A DNA stretch of 64,000 nt. Source: Desmodus rotundus. Lineage: Eukaryota > Chordata > Mammalia > Chiroptera > Phyllostomidae. The stretch spans positions 13,607,082-13,671,081 of the forward strand of contig NC_071397.1 in assembly GCF_022682495.2 (NCBI RefSeq), given 5' to 3'. The notes beneath the pieces are model-generated. The model had not been told where the DNA came from. It was given only the letters and a program-made list of their open reading frames with translations, and did no database searches. How positions within the stretch are numbered: position 1 is the first letter of the stretch; each line of letters begins with the position of its first letter. Positions 52,216 through 64,000 of the stretch are shown piece by piece. The position numbers and the translations under genes are program-made.

Positions 52216-52637
52216 ATGCCTAAATACTCATTTGGCCTCATCTCTGGTAGCTGGGACTTGGGCAGTGAGCCCAATTCTAGCCACCGAGACTTGAATGGAA
52301 GCAGATTCTGTGGTTTCTGGGAAATTTAACTCCCTGATTTAAAAAAATGCACGAAAATAACCCCCCTGTTCTGTGCCTTGCTGCGTTTGCTGGGGGCTAT
52401 GATGGCTGTCTTGCCGCCCAAGTGAAAAAAGCCGAAAATGAGAGCTGGGAACCTGGGAGTGGCTGAGTGGAAGGCTGGGAGGAGCGTGGTCTCTGATCCT
52501 GTTGTTGAGTGACTATGTACACCCTGGAACGGCCTCGCCTCCGGAACTTTGTTATGGGGGAGGAGAACTGTCTCACCCATTAAGCCAGTTTTAGCTGCAT
52601 AGAATATGTTCCCTGCACCAGGGAATTCTAACTAATA

Positions 52638-52764
52638 CAGGGTGGGGCAAACGTAGGTTTGCAGTTGTGAATACGTGAAACAGAGTTCATTCTTGGGTTA
52701 TTATTTATTAATTATCATATTATTTTCCATATGAGCAACTGTAAACCTACTTTCGCCCTACACT
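52638..52764 (-). mobile_element. Short palindromic MITE, mariner-like, copy 2
   Basis: Left end cagggtggggcaaacgtagg and right end cctactttcgccctacacta are inverted repeats, flanked by TA on both sides. The reverse strand contains 'tatggaaaataatatgataa', matching the interior of copy 1 at 10741-10860. No coding capacity. Confidence 0.82.
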
Positions 52765-52769
52765 ATACA

Positions 52770-54290
52770 TAATTCTGTTGTATCTGTCAGTGTCAAGACC
52801 AAGTTAGGTTCTTCAATACTTACTGTTTGATTGCAATTATATTTATCTTCATTGCATATTTGTGTGAAGTGGGTGCTCATGTTCTTCGACTCCTTGCAAA
52901 AGCAAAGAAACTGAACCCAGGAAAATAGAGACTAATTGTTCAGATTATATGGCCACGTCATTAGCAGGACTCCACAAGGCCCAAGGCCTAAAATAACTAG
53001 ACTTAAATCGAAAGCAGACATGCTGTCGACAATACACAAAGATTCAGTGAAAACAAAAACTGATCCAGCACAGTGCTTCTGATTGTGGCTCTGCAGACTG
53101 GAAATGGCTAAGCTTCTCAGCCTCTTGCTTGGACGGCCCCAGCCCTTGCTTTAATGTGGTAACTGCTCAGTTCTTCTCTACTTCTTTCTTCTCTTTCTCA
53201 TTCCTGTAGTCAGATTTCAGGCTACATAATAACTTAAATTCGGAGAGACGCACTACACATATGCTCAGAAATACTCAGAGTATATGCTTTCTAAGGGAAC
53301 TGTCCTTTGAAAACCCCAAGGCTATTATTGAAAACCTGTGTCACCTAAAATAATTCATGTAAAAAAACTTTTAAAAATCAAGCTACAACCATAATATAAA
53401 TTGCATCAAATACGTTTTACCAGCTGAATAATCGTCATTGTTAAAGTTTTGCTTTCTAATTCTATCCTAGCCAGTGCTCCGCGCTCAGCATGGAGAGAAA
53501 ATATTGCTTCAGTGACTGACAAACGCCCTTATCAAGTGACTGTACTGGGCTGGCTGCACTGATGGCAGGAGACCTAGCTGGTCATTAGTGGCTACAACAG
53601 TTTTATGACCCTTGAAATTGCTTAGTAGTGTTGTGTTTGGCCACAGGAACTGCCCAAAATGAAGGCTGTGTTTTCAACCACAACAGGAACCTCTGGAGCC
53701 TCCTTTCTGATATTAGAACAGAGCCTCTAACATTGAAAGCTCCCCAAAGTGACAGATGGAACTTCAGATGTCCAAAGGCCCAGCTTTCCCTCCCTCATAA
53801 TTAATATTGCTGCCAAATTCAGTAGTTCTATTGTCTTTGTGGAGACCCGTAACTATTAAAGTGAGTCATACTGTTCAGTGAGGCAGAGGGAGGACACAGG
53901 TGTGAGCAGAAGGGTGTGGAACCAGGGAACACAGATGGTAACACACACATTTGTGATGGAATCCCAGTCTGCTGGAACTGCGTGACTCAGAGTCATGTCC
54001 GTGGTTGAGAAATCTCCAGTGCCCCGGGGTTGGGTGGGGAGAGAGCTCTTAAGAATGCCCTCCCACTGTGCACTTGGAGGATTTGGATAATGGAAAGACT
54101 GACATCAAGGGGAGACTGTGGGCAGTGGGTCCCAAGCACTGTTAGCCTCTCAGGCATATCTGTCATTTCAGTTCATCTTGTAACAGTGAAAAGCTGCCTC
54201 CGTGTTAAACGTGCTACAGTTGGAGTAGTTGTAATACCAGAAATGGCCAGGGGAGGGCAGCACTCGGGAAGATTTGCAGCCAGAGAGGGA
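52770..54290. other. Intergenic, no gene recognised
   Basis: Unique-looking sequence without a convincing frame or repeat family. Confidence 0.4.
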
Positions 54291-54299
54291 AAGGTAGGG

Positions 54300-54474
54300 T
54301 GGAGCTAGGTGCAGGTGAGCAAAGGGGATGAGCGGGGATGGAGAAGAACTTTGCTTTGAGCCTGGTGGGTGCACGGTGCAATTTACAGAGGATATTTTGT
54401 TGAGTTGTACACTTGAAACAGGCATGGTTTTGTGAACCAATGTCACCCCAATGAATTCAATTAAAAAAAAAGAA
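54300..54474 (+). mobile_element. Old L1M 3' end
   Basis: 'tgttgagttgtacacttgaa', 'gttttgtgaaccaatgtcac' and 'ccaatgaattcaattaaaaa' are the typical L1M 3' terminus with A tail. Confidence 0.8.
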
Positions 54475-54740
54475 AGTTATAGGAATCTCTGACACAGGAA
54501 GGAAAAATGGTTTTCTCTCAGGTAGTTGAGAATGCAATAGGCTTTTGGTGAATATGTACGGTAGGATTTCCGTGGGCCCTGTCTTTTCCCTCGTGGCCAA
54601 GACTAGAGCTACATATTTTCTCTATGACTGCCTGTCTCTTACGATCCCTATTTCTCCTTGAAATTTATATGATTTTCCATCCTTAGCTTTCTGTTGTTAA
54701 TGATTAGCAATTTACACAATATTTATGTCTGTCTGTCTGA

Positions 54741-54755
54741 TACACACACACACAA
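54741..54755 (+). repeat. Short (CA)n
   Basis: 'tacacacacacacaaga', about six repeats. Confidence 0.7.
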
Positions 54756-55664
54756 GACAGATTCACACATAACATGATTAGATTTGTTTCTGTTCATCCT
54801 AAAATTTCCAACTAATATTATGCACTTTGTAATTAAACGCTTTTGGAAAGCAGAACTGTTAAGACTGTTTCCTATTCCATTAACTCGGTATAAGTAATTC
54901 AGGAGTAATTGTTGAGCTTTTAATATTGTTTGGAGTGGTGTCTACTTGACCTCAAGCCCTTCCTCTGCAGGCAGAGGCAAGCAAGCCTGCTTTCTGTGTT
55001 TTGAGGACAGAAAATCAAGGAAGCAGCTCAGTCTGGTAGAAGTTGCCTAGGATCTGTGCTCTGCTGATCTGATTTCCATCAGCAGGCTACCCTGTCCTAT
55101 TTTCCCACATATAAAAATAAGATTAGTACGACATTCTTAAGTTAGAAGGTTATCGAGGAAATAAATTAAACGTTGGGGAAACAATGGTGCTTAGAAAGTT
55201 CTAAAAAGTGTACTATCAGAGTTAAAAGAAATTTTCCTTTTTATACCCAAATCATTAGAATTGGAGGGAAACTAGGCAGTAATACCTGCCCCAGGTAGGG
55301 TTCTTGCGTACGAAAAATAGAAACCAATTCTGACTAAATGGAATTTACTGAGAGGACACTACATAGATCTCTGAGTTTAAGGGAGGGCTGAGGAAATAGA
55401 CTCGGTGAGTGGATGAAAATCTGGAGCTACGACACGGCCAGAATTCTACCCTACACAGAGTTTGCTGTAATGTCTCTTGCTCCATTGTCATTGGAAGCCG
55501 GGCTCCAGGATGTTGGTCCTTATTACCACCAGCATTTCCATCCTCAGACACTCTGCTATGGCTTAGCTCTCAACTTCACTACAGCTGCTCTGAGCAAACA
55601 CTAGGGCCTTGAGTCCTTTCCGTGATGTGTTATAACTCTTAGAGGCTACATTTTACACTTACGT

Positions 55665-56320
55665 TAAATTTATTCTTAAATATTTTATTTTTATGATGCT
55701 ATCATCAATGTTTGGTTTTCTTAACGTCACTGTTCTGCTAGAAATGCAGTTGGTTTTTGTATACTAATCTCGTACCTTGCAAATCTGGTGGATGCATTTA
55801 TTAGATTTTAGTGGATTCCTGAGGATTTCCTATCTGTAAGATCATGTTATCTGAAACTGGAGAAAGGTTTACTTATTCTTTTACAATCTGGTTTATTTTT
55901 ATTCCGTTTGCTTGCCGAATCGCCCTGACTGGAACCTCTAATACGTTGTTCAATAACAGTGGCCAGAGTGGGCCTATTCATCTTCTTCCCGCTCTTAGGG
56001 CAAAAGCGTTAAGTCTTTCACCACGAATACGATATTAGTTTGGTTTTTCCATTGGTGCTGTTTCTTTTCGGCTTGAGAAAGTTTCTTTGCATTCTAGTTT
56101 GTCGAGTGTTTCTATCATGAAGGGGTATTGAGTTTTGTGAAATGTTTTCTTCTATGTCTGTTGGGATGGTCGTGTGGGTTGGGGCCTTTCTTCTACTGAT
56201 ATGGTGTATCACGTTGACTTTCAGATGCTAACGTACTTGGTTTACAATTCTTTTTATTTTTTCTGGATTCTGTTTGCTAGTATTTTATTGAGGTCTTAAT
56301 TTTCTCTTTAATTTTTTTGC
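55665..56320 (-). mobile_element. L1 ORF2 (reverse transcriptase region) fragment
   Basis: Reverse-strand L1 ORF2 text: 'tttttgtatactaatctcgt', 'caataacagtggccagagtg', 'ctactgatatggtgtatcac', 'ttgctagtattttattgagg'. Many stops in all frames; dead. Confidence 0.75.
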
Positions 56321-56704
56321 ATTAGTCCTTCAAGGTTCAAAGACTCAAATTCTCAATCAGGGTATCTATTGGCTGATACTATGCCTGACAGACATGCCCC
56401 AAAAGCTTGGAAAGATGATCTCTCTCTCTCTCTTTTAGGTTGTAAGAGATGGGACCCCTTGTCTACTTTGAGAGAGCCCTCAAATAGAAACAGGTTTGCA
56501 CACTGGATATTCGAGAGTCGGCAATGTTCGCTATGACACCCCATACAAATGTGTGCGTTTTGGAAGTCATTATTTTGTGTTATGTATTTGTGTTCATGTT
56601 TATAAGCATACACGAAAGGGCGGGTCTATTTTATTTCGTGGGGTAAATGAATCGTGCCCAGTTTTACATTTTCACTTTGCCCTGTAGCCTCTTCAGTGCG
56701 GCTG

Positions 56705-56998
56705 GGCTAACAATGTAGGCATGGGAGAGGCATCGTATCTAAAGTGCAGATGCTATTCCACTCCCATGTGGAATCGAATGAGCAAACCGAACTAACAGGC
56801 AAAATAGAGACAGACTCAGAGATAGAGAGCAGGCTGGCAGCTCTGGGGGCGGGGCTAAGAGGTGGTGAGATGGAGCAGAAAGGAAAGAGGACTCGTGGGC
56901 ATGGACACAGTGTGGTGATTGCTGGGGGAAGGGGAGAATAAGAAGGATAAGTGGTAATGGAAAAAATACAATAAAAAAAAGAAAAACAAAAAAAATGC
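56705..56998 (+). mobile_element. L1 3' end
   Basis: 'actcccatgtggaatcgaat', 'ggagcagaaaggaaagagga' and 'acagtgtggtgattgctggg', with A-rich tail from about 56960, parallel the L1 end at 1-278. Confidence 0.8.
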
Positions 56999-56999
56999 A

Positions 57000-58015
57000 G
57001 ATTCCAGCAGTAGACTGTAAGGTGATTTTTGGTAAAATGAGTACATTTCAAGTACTAAAGAGTCTTTCTCTCTACTTTAATTCTCAAAGCCATTGCTATC
57101 TTCTGGGTGAATAGGGTAACACCCCATCTCAGGAATGTCAGTGGTCCGCTTTTATTCCCACTCAGTTTGCATGCTTCTGTATTAATTCTTCCCCTCCACA
57201 CTGTCCCACCCCTCCACCCCATCCTCCCCCTCCACACCGTCCTTCCCCTCTCAACACACAGACCCAAGGGTATTGGCGAAGCAGGTGCGGAGACCCAGCA
57301 ACCCTGGCTTGGGGTTGGGAGACGAGTCAGAGAGGGACGCACCAAACCCAAGCTCTTCCTACACAGTGAGAAATCACCCATTGGGCTGCCTAATGAATGC
57401 TTTTGAATTGCCTATCTTAAGCCCTGTGCTTGTCTTCAGCTCCAAGATCCCCCGCACACTCGGGGGAAAAAGCAGGACATTCATACCGTGCTGAGCAGAA
57501 TTCACTTTGGAGTTGAGGTTACAGAACCGCCAGCCCTGGCACTGTCCCTTCTGTTTAACTCTACCGAGGGCAAGACATCGCTGATAATTGGACGCATTAA
57601 TCCTTTGGTGACAGCATGATGTTACTTAACACCCAGCCCGGCTCCCAGTGTGCTATTCGGAGGGAATGAGCTCATTCTCTGATTACAGAGGGATGCGAGA
57701 TGAACGTGCTCTTACATTTTAAATTAAATCCTGCAATTTTTTTCCCTTGGAAATTAACTTAAAATGATAGGATAATTGTTTATCTGACAGAGGAAACGCT
57801 TCTGAACCTTGCTGGAGGGACATCAGACAAGGATTTCATCATCAAGATGGACCAGGGAAGGGGCCCTGACAGAGCCGGGACGCTGCTTTTGGCAGCTGGG
57901 AGATGTTGATCAAGACACGTCCCTCTGGGGACCAGTGGAGGGGTCTGTGGGCGTCATCTCATTCTGCGGTGAGGAGTAGGGAGGTGGGAGACTGTGAAAA
58001 CGCCTAAGGGGCCAT
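57000..58015. other. Intergenic, no gene recognised
   Basis: A C-rich low-complexity stretch with repeated 'cctccacaccgtccttcccc'-like units lies at 57180-57250 (a short imperfect tandem of ctccac-containing units). Nothing else assignable. Confidence 0.45.
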
Positions 58016-58017
58016 TT

Positions 58018-58240
58018 ACAGGTCTTTTTACTTTGTTTTTGTTGTTGACACGACTACCCTTGTCCCCATTTCCCCCGCCCCCTTTGCCCACCCCCACGCA
58101 GCCCCCGCCCCCACAGCTGTTCTTGTCTGTGGGTCAAGCAAGTATGTTCTTTGGCCGATACCTTCCCCGCCTTTCATCCAGTCCCTCCTCCTCTCTCCCT
58201 TTCGCAAATACAGCCACATCCGCTTCTAGGCCGGTAGGAA
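58018..58240 (-). mobile_element. L1 3'UTR fragment
   Basis: 'gttgttgacacgactaccct', 'tgtccccatttcccccgccc' and 'gttctttggccgatacctt' are the C-rich reverse strand of the bat L1 3'UTR, as at 33080-33240. Confidence 0.75.
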
Positions 58241-58515
58241 CCTATTTATGGAATGGGATTTGAAAAAAGTGAAAGATGGTTTCTGCACTCCGTGAAACCC
58301 TGCTAGTTTATCATCAGTGATTCTAATACAGCATTTGGGGCCATTTTGCGGGTTTCAGGCATAGCTCTTCAGTAATGCTCTTTTAAAGTTCAAATAGTGC
58401 TGGAGAAGGGGACACGTGAAACCGCAGACAGCTTTCTTCCGCTTAACTTAAAAAGCGTACTTTCCCTCACTTACCATCTGCATTTGGCATCTACCATACG
58501 GGATTTTCTTGGGGG

Positions 58516-58541
58516 GTGTGTGTGTGTGTATGTGTGCGTGT
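58516..58541 (+). repeat. (TG)n microsatellite
   Basis: Imperfect TG repeat 'gtgtgtgtgtgtgtatgtgt' and following bases. Confidence 0.8.
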
Positions 58542-58739
58542 GAAATAGAGGACACATAGGAAAATCACAGAACTGTTCCACTTTATAGCTGAACATCTAG
58601 TTCAGAAAATAACGCATGTGCATAAATAACTTTCATATAAGGCACACACGTAGTAACCTATTCCTTGAAAAAAGTAAAGTAATTTCAGGAAGGAAAACCT
58701 TTCCTTTATTATTATACCTTTTTATTAATTTAAAAACTA

Positions 58740-58870
58740 TATTCAATAAATATTTATTGAGCCGTATGTGCCGGACACTGTGCTATGCACATGTGAAAAA
58801 AATGATCATGGGCTCTTTCTTCATGGCACTGGCAGTCCAGCTCAGGGGCAGAAGTGAAGTGAATAAGGCG
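58740..58870 (-). mobile_element. L2 fragment
   Basis: 'caataaatatttattgagcc' and 'gccggacactgtgctatgca' are reverse L2 3' text. Confidence 0.6.
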
Positions 58871-59329
58871 TGGCTGCAAACATAGTTCCAACGCACGAGT
58901 CTACCCCCACTAAAGAAAACAGGCTGCTTTAAATAGGGTGATAAGGTGGCCCTGTTTAGCCTGGGCTGTTGGGAAAGGCCTGTCCTTCAGATGTAAGCAA
59001 AGGTCCGATATGGAGGAGGAGTTAGCTGAACATAGCCGGGAAGCTCAGAGCCCACAGTACTTGCTAAAGCTTAGAGGAGAGGAGAACACAAAAAGAGGCA
59101 AACAAAACCCCCTTGGCATGTGGACACTTGACCTTTGGCCAGGGGGATACAAAAACCAGGGAGACTAGAACAAGATGACATAGAGAGCTAGCAAGTAGGG
59201 GGAGGAGACAGGGGAGGCTAGCACAGATGGGGCGAGGGGTGAGCCGTGTATAATGGAATATTGTGAAGGTGATAAAAAGGAAGAACTTTCCCCTCTATGA
59301 CAGCTGAGGTGAGAGCACTGAGTAACCAT

Positions 59330-59440
59330 GAGCCTAAAAATGGAAATTACATTCTTATGAAGATACTGTGAGGGGTTAAGTAAGTAAAGTGAGTAAAGTA
59401 CCTACTAAGTGCTTGGTGTATAGCAGCTGCTCAACAAAGC
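59330..59440 (+). mobile_element. MIR 3' part
   Basis: 'gaggggttaagtaagtaaag' and 'ctaagtgcttggtgtatagc' are plus-strand MIR tail text. Confidence 0.5.
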
Positions 59441-59639
59441 TTTCTTTCTGCCTTCTCATTTCCCTCACACTCTCTTGCTATCATTTTTCTTTCTGGAGCA
59501 AGGAAGAGGCAGAGCTGGATGGCTTAGTGGGCAAGAGAGATTACTGGACACCTGGAGAGAAGGACGTGTACAAAACGGGAGAGGGAGGTCCCCAAAGGCA
59601 AGCTGATCATATTGCTGTGGCCTTGGAGGACAGTGTGTG

Positions 59640-59860
59640 CAGCAGTTAAGGCCAGGGGATTTGGAGTGTGGAGCCGAACTCTGGTTCCTGTGAGCTGTGG
59701 GATCATGCACCGTCAGCTAAGCCTCCTCTGCAAAGTGGTATGAGTATCTATATCAATACTGTTACTCTGACAACAAGTATACAAAGATAATGTATGTGAT
59801 ACCTAGCACAGTACCCAGCACACAGTATGGTAACTATTTACAGCTTTGCTGGGAATTGCT
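59640..59860 (+). mobile_element. MIR SINE
   Basis: 'gcagcagttaaggccagggg', 'ctgtgggatcatgcaccgtc' and 'cctagcacagtacccagcac' follow the MIR consensus from head to tail. Confidence 0.7.
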
Positions 59861-60099
59861 TCTCCCTAATGGATACCATGTTTCTTCTTGTGCATGAACT
59901 TGGCATGCTCTTCCTTTCTGGATCTGTCTTGATGGACTTCAGGAAACTCGTCCTAGCCTTATGGCTTATAAGGGGCAATAGTCTCAGCAATTAAATTTGG
60001 AGGAACAGAGAGAAGGGAAGAAGGAAGAAAGAGAGAGAAAGCTTATTTCAGGAAATTGTTTAACATTCCCGTTTCAAAATTACAGGTGTTTTCTTTAAA

Positions 60100-60690
60100 T
60101 GTACCTTTTAAATAATTTTTTTAACTTTATGAGATATACATGACCTACTGTGCTGATGAGTCACCTAACTTTTTTTAGTTTTAGAGCAGTTTTAGATTTA
60201 TAGAAAAATCTGAAAGGATAAAACAAAGCTTTCCCATAGTTTCTCTATTGTTAATCACCTTCCAAGGTACATTTGTTACTCCTGATGAACCCACATGGAT
60301 ACAGAATTATTAACTAAAATCCGTATTTGCTCGTATTTCATTAGTTTTTACTGAATGCCTTTTTTCTTTTCTGGGGTCCCATCGGGACAGCACATTGTGT
60401 CATTATCAGGTCTCCTTCGACTCCTCGTGACTGTGACAGTTTCTCACTGTCCCTCTTTTTGATATGCTTGACACTTTTGAGGGCTACAGGAAATGTCTCT
60501 CAACTGGGATTTGTCTGATATTTCTCTCATGATGGCCCTGGGGTTATATGTTTTTGGGAGGAACACTACAGAAGTAAAGTGTCATTGTCATCATATCCTA
60601 TCAAGAGCACGTATTACCAGCATGACGTCACTGTTGATGTCGAGGACAGCAAGTGCCCGAACGAGGGGACTGCAAGGGAGTCAGCATTCA
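60100..60690 (-). mobile_element. Old L1M fragment
   Basis: 'gttttagagcagttttagat', 'gttaatcaccttccaaggta' and 'gtgacagtttctcactgtcc' are classic reverse-strand old L1M text. Confidence 0.7.
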
Positions 60691-60744
60691 GTCAGCGTCT
60701 AGCCGACCCATTCTACTTTTTACCTTGTTCAATGCTGGCGATCC

Positions 60745-60865
60745 CTGTGAGAGGTGCGTTTTAATCATCGCCCGTCTGTAGGTGATGACATTGATGCTGG
60801 GAGGAGTTGAACACTTTCCCAGGCCTGCATGCAAAAGGCAGATGTAGGCGGAAGACTCAGGTCTG
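60745..60865 (-). mobile_element. MIR fragment
   Basis: Reverse MIR-like text 'gtttttaatcatcgcccgtc'-type followed by 'gctgggaggagttgaacact' and 'gaagactcaggtctgtctgc'. Confidence 0.4.
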
Positions 60866-60899
60866 TCTGCTGTGAAAACCCACTTCCCTTCTACCACAC

Positions 60900-61765
60900 C
60901 ATTTTGTCTCCCTTGTAATTGGGCAGGGTCTGCAGTGCCGCTTGGACTTGAGATTGACCTGCATAGAATTACCGGTGTTGTGTGATACGCCCTTTGATAA
61001 ATTGAGCAGGAAAAATGTGCTTCCTTGATACCGGATTCAGATGCTTATGTTACCTGGAGATACTTGCGGGTGATAAGGGTGCACCTCACACTAATTTGGT
61101 GCCAGTGAGCGCTCCTTTCTGAGTCGAAGCTGGTGAGCACAGACGAGATGTGAGCAGGCTGAGGTGAGTCAATAGTGTGTTTAGATTTCACGCGCGGTTC
61201 CCATAAACAGATGGAATTCCTTACATTTGATCCAGAATTTTGATAAGCAGTTGAAATATTCGGAGGAAAATCACACTATGATTTGCTCATTCCTTTGGGT
61301 GAGGGATTTTACGGCGCTGGGAGCGAGAGTGGGAAGACTGACCGTGAGCCAATATTTAAGTGCTCTGGACACGGTGTCCTGTCTCCCCGGAGGTATTAGT
61401 TTGACCAACGAGGCAGTGCTATCCAGAAACACCTGTACTAAAGAGCTGCTGAACCTCATTTCTTTCTCAGCCAGGTACGCCTGCCTTTAACAAATTTTAA
61501 AGTATTGGCTACAAAATGGAAAGAGGTCTCATCACTCCTAGGTACAAACTTTACGTAGGAATTTAACAATAACCTAGAGTAGTGATGATATTAGGGATCT
61601 AGGAATTTAACTGACCTCAGACTGGATTATATATTCAGCCATTTACATTTATTTATTTGTCTGCACCTGAAAAATCCTTAAGTGTTGTAGACTCCAAATT
61701 CAGCCACCACAGAAAGACGAATTATGGGGAAAATGAGAAAAAAAGTCACCATACAAGTTCCTATG
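60900..61765. other. Intergenic, no gene recognised
   Basis: An open frame of 87 codons at 61227-61490 has no family resemblance or promoter context. The rest is unassigned. Confidence 0.4.
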
Positions 61766-61768
61766 AGT

Positions 61769-61985
61769 GCCCTGGCTGTGTGGCTCAGTTGGTTGGAGTG
61801 CACCAATAAAGAGTCTGTGGATTTGATTCCTGGTCAGGGAACGTACCTAAGTTGCAGGTTCAATCCCTGGTTGTGGCATGTACGGAAGGCAGCTAACTGA
61901 CCCATGTGTCTTTCTCACATCGATATTTCTCTCCTCTCTCTCTCTCTCCCTTCTTCTCGCTCTGAAATCAATAAACGTTATCGGG
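61769..61985 (+). mobile_element. VES SINE
   Basis: Plus-strand copy with head 'gccctggctgtgtggctcag', doubled 'gattcctggtcaggg' and 'caatccctggttgtgg' boxes, CT-rich part and short A-rich tail. Confidence 0.85.
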
Positions 61986-62009
61986 TGAGCATTTAAAAAA
62001 GTCACTCTA

Positions 62010-62740
62010 AGTAAGAACAAAGCCTGGCACACGCGGCATGCACTGCCGTGGCGACAGGTTGAGCGTATTCGAAGCTCCAACATCTAGTGTGCTTTGGGCA
62101 TCGTCTCCCCCTCCCCATGGGAGGAGGAGGGGAGCCCAATTCAGTTCCTATGTCAGAAGATAGAGAGATAGAAACAGAGAGAGAGAGAGAGAGAGGAAAC
62201 CAGAGAACTGGACTCAGGACGAGGGTCCATAGCCAACGACTATTGCTATGGAGACAGCCAGGCCCTGAGAAGACAGCAGAGCAACGGCTGATGCTGGCGC
62301 AGCGCCGATTCTGTGGGAAAACACACACCGAGGAGTCTGGGAAGGAAGTTACCATAAGAAATAACCAAGGCTGTCGAGGCATTTGTATTCTCCAGGTTAG
62401 ATGTGTTGGCATTCCGGAGGTGACTGAAAATATTTTGAAGTGAAACCCTAGCAAGGGAAAGGATTTGCATTTTCAGCAGGGTGGGCATGGTATTTACTTA
62501 TCAGCAAGAGGGCAGGGGTAGTGCAGCGTTGGGCATAATCGCTCGGGTTCATCAGACACCCTCGGTGTTTGGTCATTTTCACGTTGGCGCTCGTTCAGTC
62601 TCCAGAGAAGCAAGAGAGTTTGTTGTCAGTATGGAAAATGTTGGTTTTAATCAATGCCAAGGATGCTCTTTGGAGATTTAAAATTTGTAAGTCTATCGAG
62701 GGATTGGATATTCGAACCCTTTGTTGCTGATGGTGTAACA
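62010..62740. other. Intergenic with (GA)n run
   Basis: (GA)n at about 62174-62196 inside a purine-rich stretch. The preceding 'cctggcacacgcggcatgca...gcgacaggttgagcg' could be a very diverged tRNA-type SINE head, but I cannot confirm it. Confidence 0.4.
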
Positions 62741-63340
62741 GGGTGCAGCCAGGAGGGGGGCCCCAAATAGGGATTTGTAATGGGGTCCAGAAGAGCTTGG
62801 AGATAATTGGCTCCACACCACAGAGCCACACCTGCCTGGAATGCTGGCAGCTGTGGCCAATGGTGGGAGGAGCTGGAAATGGGGCTGCAGAGGAAGATTG
62901 GCACTGGGATTTAAACCCAGGGGTGGCAGCCACTTGGTGTCTGTTTTTGGGACCACGCATCCTTTTGGGGACCACACGGCATTGGGAGTCTTCTTGGCAC
63001 CAGGTGGCTTGGGTGAGATTCAGGACCACGCGGCTTTGGAAGTGCTCCCTTTTTGCCATGTGGATGGTGCTGGGAGCCTGAGTCATGGACTTCTACTTCT
63101 TTCCTAAGATGAGGTACCCCAGACTGGGCAGAGGGAGAAGGAAGGACTGTGTGCGTTTGTGGATATTCTAAAGAACTTTAGTCTGTATAATTTCAAATAA
63201 ATAATAATTCCTTTCCCCTTCCCCAATCTCTGGCATTGAGAGACGTCTTTCCTTTGGCGGCAGGCAAAGTGAACCTAGTATGGGGGAGGAACCCCCCAGA
63301 GAAAAAAGGGGGGTCTTTTATATCGTTCAGCACCCCCCAC
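62740..63340 (+). mobile_element. Possible LTR of an endogenous retrovirus (solo), tentative
   Basis: GC-richer block with LTR-like order: a long U3-like part with imperfect repeats of 'ggaccacacggcattggg' / 'aggaccacgcggctttgg', poly(A) signals AATAAA near 63196-63204, then a pyrimidine-rich stretch and 'ggcattgagagacgtctttc'. No adjacent retroviral coding sequence is seen and no clear terminal TG..CA or target-site duplication could be fixed. Confidence 0.35.
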
Positions 63341-63379
63341 CCCGGTCTGTTCTGTAACAATGGTAGTGGCACTATTCCC

Positions 63380-63590
63380 TGAGACAGGAACTCGAGTTTT
63401 GTGTTTGGTTCTGCCTTTAATTAGCTGGTCACTTGGACTCCTTGGATCTCCACTGCCTCTAGTTACAGATACTTGGGTAAAGATGTAAACCTGCCTGTTT
63501 CATTTCTCTCCAGAGTGTGACTAATAACAAACACATCACAGTTCTGTTGTGAGAATTGAATGTAAATCCTTTAGGACAGTGCTTGTAATC
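63380..63590 (+). mobile_element. MIR SINE
   Basis: 'tggttctgcctttaattagc', 'gcctgtttcatttctctcca' and 'gttgtgagaattgaatgtaa' follow plus-strand MIR text. Confidence 0.55.
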
Positions 63591-64000
63591 CAGAAAAAAA
63601 AAGACCTCAACTGAGTCTACAGATCTCCCCAAGGTTGTGGTATTGGGGTAGGAAAAAAGATATGTGAACATTGCTTATTACTAGACTTCTTAGGAGGGAA
63701 GAATCCAACATCCAATGATCTTCAGCCTCCCCGGTGTGTCCCTGAAGATGACCCTGGGCCACTGCAAAGTGAACTGGTGTTGAATTGTCTTCCTGAGGAG
63801 GATTAACAGTCAGAGTCCACAGCACTGCTCCAGGCAGAGAAGTGGGAGGCTGGGACATCTGTGGAGAGAACGTTTAAATATAGAAACGGCCCATTTCATC
63901 ACATGTAATTTAGGGCCATTTGTGTTCTCTGTCTCCATGCTGTGTGTTTGTTGCTAGCCTTACCCTGGAACTGAGCGAAGGTGTGAGGTGTCTGGTGGGC

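Noticed and set aside
56395..57250. Possible CRISPR-like or satellite arrays
   Set aside because: Only simple CT runs and a short imperfect C-rich tandem; no regularly spaced repeats, and the genome is a mammal's.
62693..63107. Overlapping open frames of 85-163 codons on both strands
   Set aside because: They fall in the LTR-like repetitive block; none resembles a known protein.

Overview
The window is mammalian nuclear DNA, very probably from a bat. The genes are split into short exons with GT/AG introns, and introns and flanks are packed with tRNA-derived SINEs of the VES type (head 'gccctggctggtgtggctcag', inner box 'gggaattgaacc' on the reverse strand, CT-rich and A-rich tail), which are typical of Chiroptera. 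L1, L2, MIR and DNA-transposon remains make up most of the rest. I cannot name the species.

Two genes are present, head to head. Positions about 930-8330 (minus strand) hold the 5' part of CENPQ, an inner-kinetochore protein: a non-coding first exon and five coding exons encoding the first 161 residues. The remaining exons lie beyond the left edge. Positions about 8430-40930 (plus strand) hold the whole of MMUT, mitochondrial methylmalonyl-CoA mutase: a non-coding first exon and twelve coding exons. These sum to 2253 nt, or 750 codons plus stop, with every splice phase consistent. A shared CpG-rich promoter at about 7860-8560 lies between the two genes and carries a CRE, an ETS site, a CCAAT box and GC boxes. 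The same gene pair is divergent in human (established knowledge).

From about 40.9 kb to 64 kb I find no functional gene. This part is intergenic, with several L1 3' ends, a fragment of L1 ORF2, MIR and L2 remains, VES SINEs, a second copy of a short palindromic MITE also found in MMUT intron 1, one likely processed pseudogene (about 42.68-43.06 kb), and an LTR-like stretch near 62.74-63.34 kb.

The two genes work in unrelated processes (kinetochore assembly; propionate, odd-chain fatty-acid and branched-chain amino-acid breakdown) and are linked only by the shared promoter. I see no CRISPR, operon or evident new multi-gene system. The points most worth a second look are the duplicated poly(A)-signal segment of MMUT, the MITE pair, the internally deleted mariner in MMUT intron 3, the SINEs sitting close to splice sites, and the unidentified retrocopy.
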